A stretch of DNA of 64,000 nt from Nitrososphaerales archaeon (GTDB lineage: Archaea; Thermoproteota; Nitrososphaeria; Nitrososphaerales; CADDZS01), in contig JASHNZ010000036.1 in NCBI GenBank assembly GCA_030041355.1, positions 62,001 through 126,000 on the forward strand. Direction: 5' to 3'. Within the stretch, counting starts at the first letter, position 1. The number at the start of each line of letters is the position of its first letter. Positions 33,016 through 41,782 of this stretch are shown here, in pieces. Below the pieces are notes generated by a model. That model searched no databases. It was given only the letters and a program-made list of their open reading frames with translations, and was not told the DNA's origin. A program made the position numbers and the translations under genes.

Positions 33016-33522
33016 TCATGAAGTAATTCTTACTTTCCTTCGTAGTACGAAGACCACTTCGGCCTCGACTACAGGCGAACCGTCTTCTGCGTTGAGAGTT
33101 GTCATTTTTAACGTAACTAGTCCCACGTTCGGATTCGACCTCGATTCTCTCGTCGAGACGACCTGGGCTTTCAATTGCAGCCGGTCACCTGGGTACACCG
33201 GCCTTTTGAATGACACATTGTTAATTCCTGCGAATGCCACTATTGTTCCATTGGTCAAGTTCAACGAGTGCCACAACCCGAGAGACACGGACAACGTGAG
33301 CATTCCATGCGCTATTATTCCCCTCTCGAATCCGGCAAATCTTGCATACTCAGGATCCATGTGAAGCTTATTCAGGTCGCCAGTTAGCTTTGCAAAGTTC
33401 TCAATGTCTTCTCTTTTGATCATGTGGCTTCCCGAGCTGAAGGTCATCCAAGGCTGGAAATCTTCAAAGTACATGAGCCGCGTTTCTAGTCCGCTTTGCC
33501 TCGTTTCCTCCTCCTCGCTCAT
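33016..33522 (-). CDS. phaJ: (R)-specific enoyl-CoA hydratase, MaoC-like (PhaJ)
   Basis: A 168-residue single hot-dog protein of the MaoC/PhaJ type. The catalytic Asp-His pair is in GDLNKLHMD (D49, H54), and GIIAHGMLTLSVSLGL follows in the hydratase-2 motif. Such enzymes turn beta-oxidation enoyl-CoA into (R)-3-hydroxyacyl-CoA, the direct substrate of PHA synthase. Its place in the PHA cluster supports this over a thioesterase role. The first 15 residues are acidic and may be a non-conserved extension. Confidence 0.88.
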   Translation of the reverse strand: MSEEEETRQSGLETRLMYFEDFQPWMTFSSGSHMIKREDIENFAKLTGDLNKLHMDPEYARFAGFERGIIAHGMLTLSVSLGLWHSLNLTNGTIVAFAGINNVSFKRPVYPGDRLQLKAQVVSTRESRSNPNVGLVTLKMTTLNAEDGSPVVEAEVVFVLRRKVRITS

Positions 33523-33596
33523 TTATTCTTCGCACGTCCACAAATCCAAAGGAGGATAGCTTCCTCCTCCTTTGCGTTTCATTCGCCGATCTTTAC

Positions 33597-33866
33597 TTAC
33601 ACTGTTTTTAACTTGTTCGATGAGAAGGATCTAATTCGCCATCCTGACTGACTTGAATCTATGAAGTCCCTGTTTTGCCAGTTCAAGTATTCCAATCCGG
33701 ACTCTAGATGACGTTTCAGAGCAATTACTTCCTCCTCTGCCAGTTCTGTAGGATCGGCGAGTTCTAGTTCGATGAAGACTCTCGTAGCACGAGAGGCCTT
33801 GGTATAGCTGGGTCTTTCTTTCCTCCTATCTGGCTCGAGCATCTGTTCGGAATATACTACGCTCAA
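33597..33866 (-). CDS. Hypothetical protein of the PHA cluster
   Basis: An 89-residue, soluble, charged protein lying between phaB and phaJ on the same strand. It has a central strand-helix pattern (TRVFIELELADPTELAEEEV) and an RHLESGLEYLNWQNRDFI segment. No cysteines, membrane helix or known motif. The spacing (74 bases to phaJ) allows co-transcription. Function unknown. Confidence 0.5.
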   Translation of the reverse strand: MSVVYSEQMLEPDRRKERPSYTKASRATRVFIELELADPTELAEEEVIALKRHLESGLEYLNWQNRDFIDSSQSGWRIRSFSSNKLKTV

Positions 33867-33938
33867 TTTTTCTCTTGATCACCTGCCTTTCAATTTCACT
33901 TCATTCGAGCCTTTTAGATCAGAACCACTTTCTGTGAT

Positions 33939-34709
33939 TCAAACCGTTCCCTGATATCCGCCCGTAATCTCGAACACTCCGCCCGTTATGTAGTCAGACC
34001 TAGGCGAGGCGAGAAAGGCGACCATTCGTCCCACCTCGCAAGGTTGCGCGAATCTTTTCATGAGAATCTTTTGATAGAGGTTATCCTTCACTTGCACCGG
34101 TAGGCTTGCTATCATATCCGTCGTCGTGAATCCGGGGCACACCACGTTTACCGTGATCTTGTCTTTGGCGAGTTCCATCGCGAGCGCTTTACTGAAACCA
34201 ATAAGGGCAGCCTTCGAAGCCGCATAGTTTGTCTGACCGAAGCTTCCACTAATCCCAACGATGGATGATATGTTGATTATTCTCCCCCAACCTGCAGATA
34301 GCATGAAAGGCAATACTGACTTCGTTACGTTAAATGCGCCGTCGACGTTCACAGACATTACTTCGTCCCATTCTTCCTTTGACATCTTCACAAATGTGCG
34401 GTCCCTATTTACCCCGGCATTGTTAACGAGGATATCGATTCGGCTAAAGGCTGCCCCTATGTGCTTCACCGCTGACTCTACTTCATCGAAATTCGATACG
34501 TCGAAGTTGACCTTGACAGCTTTCCGGCCCATTCGCCTTACTTCTTCAACGACCAAGTCCGCCTTTGCTTCGGATTTGCTATAGTTTACAATAATGTCAG
34601 CGCCAGCTTCGGCGAGGGCTAATGCGATACTAGACCCAATCCCTCTCGAAGCGCCAGTGACTAGAGCGATCTTTCCGTCCACTCGATCAGGAAAAGAAAA
34701 AGAACTCAA
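33939..34709 (-). CDS. phaB: Acetoacetyl-CoA reductase-like short-chain dehydrogenase
   Basis: A 256-residue SDR of the FabG/PhaB type. TGASRGIG (18-25) binds the cofactor, NNAGVNRDRTFVKMS is typical of this group, and the active site is NISSIVGISGSFGQTNYAASK. It would reduce 3-oxoacyl-CoA to (R)-3-hydroxyacyl-CoA with NADPH for PHA synthesis; a FabG or other 3-oxoacyl reductase role is possible. A TATA-like element (rc CTACATAAAG, about 34733-34742) lies 25 bases before the ATG, which suggests a leaderless transcript. A perfect palindrome is further upstream. Confidence 0.86.
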   Translation of the reverse strand: MSSFSFPDRVDGKIALVTGASRGIGSSIALALAEAGADIIVNYSKSEAKADLVVEEVRRMGRKAVKVNFDVSNFDEVESAVKHIGAAFSRIDILVNNAGVNRDRTFVKMSKEEWDEVMSVNVDGAFNVTKSVLPFMLSAGWGRIINISSIVGISGSFGQTNYAASKAALIGFSKALAMELAKDKITVNVVCPGFTTTDMIASLPVQVKDNLYQKILMKRFAQPCEVGRMVAFLASPRSDYITGGVFEITGGYQGTV

Positions 34710-34786
34710 ACCAAATTGTCACCCGCGATCCCCTTTATGTAGTACCCCGAAAAGAAAGTTGGCAACCGGATGATAAAAAGCTGGAA

Positions 34787-34812
34787 GACGATTATCAAAA
34801 TTGATAATCATC
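34787..34812. promoter_or_regulatory. Palindromic operator-like site upstream of phaB
   Basis: GATTATCAA-AA-TTGATAATC (34790-34809) has perfect 9-bp arms and extends to 11 of 12 matching positions in GACGATTATCAA / TTGATAATCATC. The same site recurs at 37450 upstream of the carboxyltransferase operon. It is probably bound by a dimeric regulator. The rest of the 272-base interval shows no gene. Confidence 0.6.
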
Positions 34813-34981
34813 GGCAAGGATCCTTGAAGTCCGTTGAATTCGACTCTTCCAATTTTGACTCAATAGTTTCGATGAGAAGGAAACATGTTTCGATAAAGAC
34901 GGGCGCTCTCCTTGCAATTTCGCGCTTGCGGCCGCTTTCTGGCTCAATTTCTCTTTTCTCGAAGGATATGCCACGATTTGC

Positions 34982-35557
34982 CTATTGGAATCTTACAAGA
35001 GCCTGTCCTTTCTTGATAGACTCTCCTTGAGCCGCAAGAATCTCGACAATAGTTGCTTCCTTTTCTGCTAGGATCTTCGTTTCCATTTTCATAGATTCCA
35101 CAACTAGTATGGTCTCTCCCACACTCAAACGCTGCCCTAACGTCGCCGCTATTGCAATGACTTTTCCTGGAAAAGGCGAGATTAGCGCATTTGGATCCTT
35201 TTTAGACCGCTCACTGGCATTTTGCATCTTTTTCTGCGAGAACTCCGGGAAGCCTTGAATCGCATTTCCCCTGCTGGCGGGATTAGAATTTAGCTCGGTC
35301 ATTGGAGTCCTTTCGAATTGCATATTTGCTCCATCGACGCAGAGACAAAGCACAGGACCTTTTGCGTCGAGGACGCGAACCGTTCGGGGCCCTCCGTCCA
35401 AGTCGAGATAGGCGCTCAGAATCCCATTTTCAGTAGTCTCTTCTAGTCTCACAATGCGCTCCCTTCCGCCGTCAACTCTGACGACTGTCCTATCATCGAC
35501 TATTTCATATTCAACAAAGAATCGCCGGCCTTCAGATCGGATCTCAAAGCACATCAT
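34982..35557 (-). CDS. Biotin carboxyl carrier protein (second copy)
   Basis: A 191-residue protein with a C-terminal biotinyl domain; the lysine is in VVESMKMETKILA (K157). The N-terminal 90 residues are a beta-rich domain (FFVEYEIVDDRTVVRVDGG) like the linking domain of acyl-CoA carboxylases, and the middle is a charged linker. It is the last gene after the carboxyltransferase and the 68-residue gene, whose end it overlaps by 14 bases. With two BCCPs in the window, each may serve a different carboxyltransferase or growth condition. Confidence 0.92.
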   Translation of the reverse strand: MMCFEIRSEGRRFFVEYEIVDDRTVVRVDGGRERIVRLEETTENGILSAYLDLDGGPRTVRVLDAKGPVLCLCVDGANMQFERTPMTELNSNPASRGNAIQGFPEFSQKKMQNASERSKKDPNALISPFPGKVIAIAATLGQRLSVGETILVVESMKMETKILAEKEATIVEILAAQGESIKKGQALVRFQ

Positions 35558-35750
35558 AGAACCTCGAATCTCCCTGTATTAGCGGACTCCGGGCTCGAGA
35601 TGCATCTCCAAAGTTCGAGCTTGTGGAGTTTTTTTCCGAATTAGGCTTCGCATGAAATCTCTGCGCAATTAGGGCAGCCGCGATGATTACTCCTTCCTCA
35701 AGCAGAATTTTATCTTCTTTAGGCGGATCTTTGCCAAGTGACTCTGCCAT
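35544..35750 (-). CDS. Small protein of the carboxylase operon
   Basis: A 68-residue protein between the carboxyltransferase (38 bases upstream) and the second BCCP (14-base overlap). It has an acidic start, one helix (EEGVIIAAALIAQRFHAKP) and a polar tail. Small extra subunits (epsilon-type, or the gamma chain of decarboxylases) occur at this place in several biotin carboxylase operons and stabilise the complex. The helix followed by a basic patch fits such a role, but no sequence match is claimed. Confidence 0.6.
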   Translation of the reverse strand: MAESLGKDPPKEDKILLEEGVIIAAALIAQRFHAKPNSEKNSTSSNFGDASRARSPLIQGDSRFYDVL

Positions 35751-35788
35751 CGGACTGTCAACTGTCCATTAACATAGAAAGGGTAAGG

Positions 35789-37375
35789 TTACAGCTGAAT
35801 GTTTCCATGTTTCTTCGGTGGTCGAAACTCCCTCTTATCCGCCAAGGAACTTAGCGCGGCCGCAATTTTCATTCTGGTCTCCTCCGGGTAGATCACTTCA
35901 TCAATAATTCCTCTGCTGGCAGCGACGTATGGATTTGCGAACTTTTCCCTGTATTCGCGTGTAAGGTTATGTCTGATGTGATCGCGTTCCGTCGCAGAGA
36001 CAGCCGCAGCCATCTCTTTTCTGAAGATTATATTTGTGGCTCCTTCTGGTCCCATCACTGCAATTTCCGCTGTTGGCCATGCGTAATTAATATCAGCTTT
36101 ACTGTACTTTGAACCCATCGCGCAGTACGCGCCGCCGTATGCTTTTCTAATTATGACAGTTACCTTCGGGACTGTAGCTTCGCAGTAGGCGAAGAGCAGT
36201 TTGCAGCCCTCCTTAATCAGACCTCGATGTTCTTGCTCGGTTCCAGGCATGTATCCTGGGACATCGACGAATGTGATAATGGGTATGTTGAACGCATCGC
36301 AGAACCTCACGAATCTGGCCGCCTTCTTTGAGCTGTCGACATCGAGCACGCCTGACAGTACTCTAGGCTGACTGCCGACGACGCCAATGCTTTCTCCGCC
36401 CAGTCTCGCGAACCCAACGGTAACGTTTTGCGCCCAATTCGCACGCACCTCGAGATAATCCTCACAATCAACGATTCTTTTGATGAGGTCGCGCATGTCG
36501 TAGGATTTGTTTGGTTCGCCGGGGACAATTCCGAGTAGCTCTTCGTCTCTCCTGTCAACGGGGTCGCCCGTCTCGACATGGGGAGACCTTTCGGAATTAT
36601 TCTGAGGAAGAAACGAGAGGAGCTTGCGCAGAAGTGAGATGCACTCGGCTTCGCTATCGACGACAAAATCTGCAACCCCACTCTCATATGCGTGGACATC
36701 TGCTCCTCCCAGCTCTTCAAAGGTTACATCTTCGAAAAGCGCTGCCTTCACCACATCGGGCCCCGTCACGAACATGTTGCTCGTGCCTCTTACCATGATG
36801 ATGAAATCTGTCATAGCTGGGGAATAGACGGAGGCGCCCGCGCAAGGTCCGAGGATCGCGCTAAGTTGAGGAACCGTTCCTGAGCAAAGCGTATTTCTGA
36901 AGAAGATCTCACTCACTCCGGCAAGGCTCATTACACCTTCGTGTATTCTCGCCCCACCAGAGTCGTTCAAACCAATTATGGGTGCTCCGTTCTTTAGGGC
37001 AAGGTCCATTACTTTCACAATTTTCTTGGAATGCGCCTCGCCAAAGGAACCGCCGAAGACGGTAAAATCACTCGCAAATACGTAGACTAATCTACCCTTG
37101 ATCTTCCCGTATCCTGTGACGACCCCATCTCCAAAGGGCTTGATCTTTTCTAATCCAAAATCGCTAGCGCGGTGTGTAACAAGCTTGTCAAGCTCCTGAA
37201 AAGATCTTGGATCGAGCAGAAGGTTGATCCTTTCTCTCGCACTCAGCTTTCCCTTTCGGTGTTGCTCTTCGACCTTTTCCCTGCTACCAGGAAACTCTGC
37301 TAATTTGTTTAGGTCATCGAGCCCCTTCAGTTTCTCTTGAGTGTGTATGTCGCCAGGAATAAGAACTTCTTCCAA
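35789..37375 (-). CDS. pccB: Acyl-CoA carboxylase carboxyltransferase subunit 1 (PccB-type)
   Basis: A 528-residue carboxyltransferase that moves the carboxyl group from biotin to propionyl-CoA or acetyl-CoA. It has both crotonase-like halves: GLNDSGGARIHEGVMSLAG and GPCAGASVYSPAMTDFI in the N half, FVDVPGYMPGTEQEH and RKAYGGAYCAMGSKY in the C half. It ends KKHGNIQL, the common ending of this family. It leads an operon with the 68-residue protein and the second BCCP. A paralogue is at 41898. Acetyl versus propionyl preference is not readable here; context favours propionyl-CoA or a dual activity. Confidence 0.96.
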   Translation of the reverse strand: MEEVLIPGDIHTQEKLKGLDDLNKLAEFPGSREKVEEQHRKGKLSARERINLLLDPRSFQELDKLVTHRASDFGLEKIKPFGDGVVTGYGKIKGRLVYVFASDFTVFGGSFGEAHSKKIVKVMDLALKNGAPIIGLNDSGGARIHEGVMSLAGVSEIFFRNTLCSGTVPQLSAILGPCAGASVYSPAMTDFIIMVRGTSNMFVTGPDVVKAALFEDVTFEELGGADVHAYESGVADFVVDSEAECISLLRKLLSFLPQNNSERSPHVETGDPVDRRDEELLGIVPGEPNKSYDMRDLIKRIVDCEDYLEVRANWAQNVTVGFARLGGESIGVVGSQPRVLSGVLDVDSSKKAARFVRFCDAFNIPIITFVDVPGYMPGTEQEHRGLIKEGCKLLFAYCEATVPKVTVIIRKAYGGAYCAMGSKYSKADINYAWPTAEIAVMGPEGATNIIFRKEMAAAVSATERDHIRHNLTREYREKFANPYVAASRGIIDEVIYPEETRMKIAAALSSLADKREFRPPKKHGNIQL

Positions 37376-37449
37376 ATAGCAAATCGCTTCGGAGATTTTT
37401 CAAAGTGCACTAAACTACGATGTGCGATTTCTCGTATTTAATGGTGGCA

Positions 37450-37472
37450 GACGATTATCAATTTTGATAGTG
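37450..37472. promoter_or_regulatory. Palindromic operator-like site upstream of the carboxyltransferase operon
   Basis: GATTATCAA-TT-TTGATAGTG (37453-37472) matches the phaB-upstream palindrome in its left arm and in most of the right. A TATTTAATGG element (37435-37444) close to the phasin repeats lies on the gene side, and a TATA-like ACTATATAAG (37491-37500) on the other. The interval 37376-37683 otherwise holds no gene. Confidence 0.55.
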
Positions 37473-37683
37473 AAGAACCGAATTCGTTAAACTATATAAG
37501 AAATCAGACTGATGACTATTGTAAGGAACATTCCCTGGCTGTAATCCTTCGAAGAGCTAAAAGAAGAAGGCATGACCCGATAGAATATCTTGTTGGAAAC
37601 AGTCGGGGCAAGAGAAGCGGCGTAATTTTGTTGCTCAGTAAGAAGCCGATAACTACCGATAATGAGGTAGTGACCCATAGCCC

Positions 37684-38877
37684 ATGAAAAAAGCATCGTC
37701 AGCAAAGGCATTATGCTCAATCGTCTCGGCCGGTTGCGCTGTTTACGGAAAAAGGGATGGCTTTTCCGGAAGAGAGCTGTTCAACGAGGCTTTAGATGAG
37801 CTCTTTCTGAACTGCCCCAAATTGGAGAAAAAAGACGTTAACGCTCTCTATGTCGGTCAGAGTTTTGAAATCTTCGAGCATCAGGCAAATACTCCGACTG
37901 GGTTTTCGAACAACTATGGTCTCCCCAACATTCCTTCGGTGAGAGTAGAGACAATATCCTCTTCGGGGGCGTCTTCCCTGCGGCAGGGGATGCTCGGGGT
38001 ACTCTCTGGCACATTTGATGTCGTGTTGTGCGGCGCAGTGGAGAAGATGACCACGCTTGAGACTCCTGATGTTTCAGAAGTGCTTTCGATGGGATCGGAC
38101 CGGCCGTTTGAAGCCTGGAATGGTTGCACACTCCCTGCACTCAATGCTCTGGTAGCCCGCGAACATATGAGAAGGTTCGGCACAACGGAAGAACAGCTTG
38201 CTCTCGTCGCCGTGAAAAATCACCGGAATGGATTCGAGAACCCTAAAGCCTTTCTTAGAAAGATTGTTACGGTCAAAGATGTGTTGGAATCTCGTAAAGT
38301 CTGCACCCCTCTCAAGCTGCTTGATTGCTCTCCGATCGCTGATGGAGCAAGCTGCCTTGCAATATGCAAACCTGAGATGGCTCGCATGTACACAGACTCT
38401 CCAGTTGAGATCATTGGAACTGCTCAGGCAAGTGACTGCGATGTCGTTTTCAGAGATGAATTAGTAGGATTCAAAACCACAAGAATAGCGGCAAAGAAAG
38501 CTCTCGAGATGGCAGGTCAGAACATTTTCGACATGGACCTAGTTGAGGTTCACGACGCGTTCACGATAAACGAAATAGTTGCTTATGAGGATCTTGGAAT
38601 GTGCGCAAAGGGCGATGGTGGAAAGCTCATCGAAAGCGGAGAAACGAAGATCGATGGGTCGATCCCTGTCAATCCATCCGGGGGACTAAAGTCCAAAGGA
38701 CATCCGATTGCCTCGAGTGGAATAGGGCAGGCCTACGAAGTGTTTAACCAACTTGGAGAGGGAGCAACCAAAATTGCACCCAGCAGGCGTGTAAAGGATG
38801 CGAAAAGTGCGATGACGCATTCGATGGGGGGCGCGGGACTTGACGTTAGCGTCCATATCTTCAGGGCATCGAAGTAA
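37684..38877 (+). CDS. Thiolase-like protein lacking the nucleophilic cysteine
   Basis: A 397-residue SCP2-type thiolase homologue. Aligned to the thiolase at 19158, the segment ESACSSGAS becomes ETISSSGAS, so the catalytic Cys is Ser (S92). The other active-site segments remain (HDAFTINE and GGLKSKGHPIASSG). It may be catalytically dead or act as a CoA-binding partner or a hydrolase-like variant; no known activity is claimed. A DUF35 gene follows 34 bases later, and phaEC after that, so the protein is likely expressed with PHA genes. The start ATG is preceded by a purine-poor region. Confidence 0.86.
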   Translation: MKKASSAKALCSIVSAGCAVYGKRDGFSGRELFNEALDELFLNCPKLEKKDVNALYVGQSFEIFEHQANTPTGFSNNYGLPNIPSVRVETISSSGASSLRQGMLGVLSGTFDVVLCGAVEKMTTLETPDVSEVLSMGSDRPFEAWNGCTLPALNALVAREHMRRFGTTEEQLALVAVKNHRNGFENPKAFLRKIVTVKDVLESRKVCTPLKLLDCSPIADGASCLAICKPEMARMYTDSPVEIIGTAQASDCDVVFRDELVGFKTTRIAAKKALEMAGQNIFDMDLVEVHDAFTINEIVAYEDLGMCAKGDGGKLIESGETKIDGSIPVNPSGGLKSKGHPIASSGIGQAYEVFNQLGEGATKIAPSRRVKDAKSAMTHSMGGAGLDVSVHIFRASK

Positions 38878-38911
38878 TTGAAAAGGTGAAGGAAAGGAGG
38901 AAACGAAAGAC

Positions 38912-39331
38912 GTGGTTGAAAAACTGACTGTAGACGCATTTTACCGCGAAGCTAAAGCAGGCAAACTGCTTGGTCTCAAATGCGATCAGGGCCACTTGAC
39001 AGTCCCGCCCCGACGCACTTGCAGAGTCTGTCTTTCTGCCAATTTGGAAGTCGTCGAGCTTTCTGGGAAGGGAAAGATCATCACTTATACGGATGTATAT
39101 TCAAAATCGAGAGACTATCCGATGAATGCGCCGTATACACTCGCCTTCGTAAACTTGGTCGAAGGCGCAAATGTTCTCGGCGTGGTGTTAAACTCTGATA
39201 GCTCGAAGATTTCGTACGGAAGAGACGTGAGAGTGAAATTTCAAGTGGTGCAAGCTGCTTCTGCCGATAGCATACGACCGATAAGCCCTGAAAAGGAAAG
39301 GCCAAGAATCTTCTTTGAGCTGTCAGACTAA
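38912..39331 (+). CDS. DUF35 OB-fold protein paired with the Cys-less thiolase
   Basis: A 139-residue protein from GTG, with an AAGGAGG Shine-Dalgarno about 11 bases upstream. It has a zinc-ribbon region with LKCDQGHLTVPPRRTCRVC (three Cys and a His visible, one Cys fewer than the copy at 18735) and the OB-fold GKGKIITYTDVYSKS. DUF35 proteins hold CoA or link thiolase to partner enzymes in archaea. Its altered ribbon and altered thiolase partner suggest the pair evolved together. Confidence 0.85.
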   Translation: MVEKLTVDAFYREAKAGKLLGLKCDQGHLTVPPRRTCRVCLSANLEVVELSGKGKIITYTDVYSKSRDYPMNAPYTLAFVNLVEGANVLGVVLNSDSSKISYGRDVRVKFQVVQAASADSIRPISPEKERPRIFFELSD

Positions 39332-39480
39332 GCTCCTAGTTTGTGAAGAGATTAATGATGAAAAAAAGTATGCCAACAAGTGAAAAGAAAGGAAAACGTT
39401 CAGACGAACATATTAAAGTGTGAGAGAAAGTAGAGTAATCAATTACACTAATTTTATGGGGATAGTGATTCGGAGTAAAA

Positions 39481-40176
39481 ATGTCACAAGAAACAAGGGA
39501 GAAAATGTATGATGTTTGGCTAGAAGCCTCGAGAAACTTTTTGTCGTCATGGTCCTCAATTTTTGCTGGGGGCATGCAACAAGCAAATCCTTTCTTTCAG
39601 CATGAGCAACAAAAGGCGCCCGGCTCCTTGGGAAAGGATCCGCTAAAAAGTTTCAGCGATACCTTGACTTCAATGTTTCCGGCCATCCTGATGTTTCAAG
39701 GTACAGGCGGGCCAGGAACAACGCTTCAGAAAGATTACTTTGAATTAATGCAGGGTTCAGTTGACCTCTGGAAGGAATGGGCGGACCTTTGTGTGGATTT
39801 TTCAAGAATGTGGTTCAGGACTAACACTTCCATTCTGGAAAAATTATCGAGTGCCGCAAGCAAGGTAACAGACACAACGACGCCGGCAGAACTCACGAGA
39901 CAGTCCTACACTCTGTGGACGCAAGAAGCAGAGCGCGAGATGGATCGCCTGCTACACGATGAGGACTTTTCCAAGAAACTGGGTTCGTTTCTCTCAAAGG
40001 CACTCGATACCAGGAAAAAAGCTGATCAGATCATGGAAAAATTCTACACCATGATGAATATTCCGACGAGGTCCGAGATCGAAAGGGTCTACAAAGAGCT
40101 GCACGATCTCAAAAAGCAGATTGGCAGACAAACAACGAAAGCGAAGGATGAAAAATCAAAAAGTGTGAACGAATGA
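39481..40176 (+). CDS. phaE: PHA synthase subunit PhaE
   Basis: A 231-residue helical protein of the class III/IIIA PHA synthase partner type. The N-terminus (EKMYDVWLEASRNFLSSWSS) and the hydrophilic C-terminal helices with RSEIERVYKELHDLKKQIG are characteristic, and the family is otherwise variable. Its stop overlaps the phaC ATG (ATGA), so synthesis is coupled. PhaE forms a heteromer with PhaC that is needed for activity. The upstream 150-base interval has AT-rich promoter-like sequence. Confidence 0.9.
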   Translation: MSQETREKMYDVWLEASRNFLSSWSSIFAGGMQQANPFFQHEQQKAPGSLGKDPLKSFSDTLTSMFPAILMFQGTGGPGTTLQKDYFELMQGSVDLWKEWADLCVDFSRMWFRTNTSILEKLSSAASKVTDTTTPAELTRQSYTLWTQEAEREMDRLLHDEDFSKKLGSFLSKALDTRKKADQIMEKFYTMMNIPTRSEIERVYKELHDLKKQIGRQTTKAKDEKSKSVNE

Positions 40177-41300
40177 TGGCAACATCAGCTGAAACGATTG
40201 GAGAAGTAGAGACGATGAGCGAAGACGAGAAAAGAGAAAGTGAGGAAGGGGAAAAACTCTATGAAGTCCCGACGGAGACTGATAGAATTCCGTTTCAGGT
40301 CGCCCATAAAGTGGGGAGAAAAAGACTCCTTCACTACAAACAGCTGAGCGACAAACGCAATCCCGTTCCTGTTCTCATCATATACGCTATGATAAATCGG
40401 TACTATATACTAGACTTGCAACGTGAACGCAGCGTTATCAGGAGGTACCTTGAGGGCGGAATTGACGTTTACGTTGTGGATTGGGGAGACCCGCGTCCTT
40501 CAGACAGATACGAATCAATCGAAGATGAGATTGAGGTAATAGATCATTTTGTCGACTACATTAGAAATGCTAGCGGAGAATCGCAGATTAATCTGCAAGG
40601 ATACTGTATGGGCGGAACCTTCGCAACGATATACGCTGCCCTAAATCCTTCGAAGGTCAAGAATCTCATAGTTCAGGCTGCCCCCATCGACTTTTCAACG
40701 CGAACCAGTCTCATCAACCTCTGGAGCGAATACATCGATGCAGACAAGGTCGTAGACACATTTGGAAATGTTCCATCGAGTTTTCTGAATTCAAGCTTCC
40801 TCATGCTGGATCCCGTGCGGCTCCTCGCTGACAAGTATGTGAAATACTACGAGAATATGCACAGCAAGGATTACGTGAAGAACTTTGAAAGGATGGAGAA
40901 GTGGATCTTCGATAGCCCAGACCTTCCTGGCGAGGTCTATCGCCAGTTTGTCAAAGAACTCTATCAGAAGAACTTGCTTGTCAAGAATCAGTTTATGGTC
41001 AATGGGGAAAGAGTAGACTTGAAGAAAATCGCGATGCCGTTTCTGAACCTGATGGGTAGCGATGATAATCTCGTCCCGCCAGAGTCTAGCGAGCCGCTGA
41101 ACGATTTAATTTCCAGTAAAGACAAGCAGATTATCTCTTTTCCCTCAGGCCACATTGGAATTTCAGTGAGCGGAAAAGCTCACAAGGATCTGTGGCCTAA
41201 GATCATAAATTGGATTTTGGTGCACTCTGAAACCAAAGAAAGCACCCCTGCCCCAGAGAAGCATTCTCAAAGAGCGAAAAGAGCAGTTTCAGAAAAATAA
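40173..41300 (+). CDS. phaC: PHA synthase catalytic subunit PhaC (class III)
   Basis: A 375-residue alpha/beta-hydrolase-fold polymerase. The lipase-like box is GYCMGG with the catalytic Cys C145. VPVLIIYAMINRYYILDLQ is a PhaC hallmark, the acid is in MGSDDNLVPP and the His in FPSGHIG. Length matches class III. It polymerises (R)-3-hydroxyacyl-CoA into granules. The first 35 residues are acidic and disordered, and the last 20 are basic. Monomers can come from PhaB or PhaJ of the same cluster. Confidence 0.96.
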   Translation: MMATSAETIGEVETMSEDEKRESEEGEKLYEVPTETDRIPFQVAHKVGRKRLLHYKQLSDKRNPVPVLIIYAMINRYYILDLQRERSVIRRYLEGGIDVYVVDWGDPRPSDRYESIEDEIEVIDHFVDYIRNASGESQINLQGYCMGGTFATIYAALNPSKVKNLIVQAAPIDFSTRTSLINLWSEYIDADKVVDTFGNVPSSFLNSSFLMLDPVRLLADKYVKYYENMHSKDYVKNFERMEKWIFDSPDLPGEVYRQFVKELYQKNLLVKNQFMVNGERVDLKKIAMPFLNLMGSDDNLVPPESSEPLNDLISSKDKQIISFPSGHIGISVSGKAHKDLWPKIINWILVHSETKESTPAPEKHSQRAKRAVSEK

Positions 41301-41369
41301 AAGATAGAGCAATTAACGCGACAAAAAAAAGGTAGCAGAGTAGCGACTCTAATTGGAACGGCTACCCCG

Positions 41370-41729
41370 CTAGTTTTTTGGAACATAAGCTCGGAATGAT
41401 TCTACCCAGTTCGCGTAAGTTTGAATCGCAGCCTTTTGCGAGTCGAGTGCGACTTTCTGCCAAGCGATCGACGCATCTGCGAAAGCAGTCATCATTGCTC
41501 TCATGTTCTTGATTCCTAGGTTTGCATCCTTTGTTACTGATTCGAACATCTGGATGTTTTGATTAATTATCGGATCGTGCTCGCCCAGTTTTCTTATCAT
41601 GTCTGTTTCTGCGTCGAATGCCGCTCCGAACATTTTCTTGCTCAAGGTGACAGACTGGTCGATTATGTCAAGGTAAGTGTTCTTGAAACCGAGCATTATG
41701 TCGCTTTCCATCTTCTTTTCCGGCATCAT
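41370..41729 (-). CDS. phaP: Phasin-like PHA granule protein 2
   Basis: A 119-residue helical protein from the ATG at 41729, chosen because GAGGGG lies 9 bases upstream; the frame extends to 41762. It shares the WQKVAL core and overall helix pattern with the phasin at 32103, so they are paralogues. Positioned tail-to-tail with phaC. Its promoter has TACTTAAG (41770-41777) as a possible TATA element and a 10-bp tandem repeat array just upstream. Confidence 0.8.
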   Translation of the reverse strand: MMPEKKMESDIMLGFKNTYLDIIDQSVTLSKKMFGAAFDAETDMIRKLGEHDPIINQNIQMFESVTKDANLGIKNMRAMMTAFADASIAWQKVALDSQKAAIQTYANWVESFRAYVPKN

Positions 41730-41782
41730 GTTGCTTTTCCCCTCCATCCATCCTATGCACAACGGCAGTACTTAAGTATTGT

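Noticed and set aside
37487-37720. Minus-strand frame across the carboxylase/thiolase promoter region
   Set aside because: It overlaps the thiolase-like gene start on the opposite strand and the promoter elements; it is probably a chance frame.
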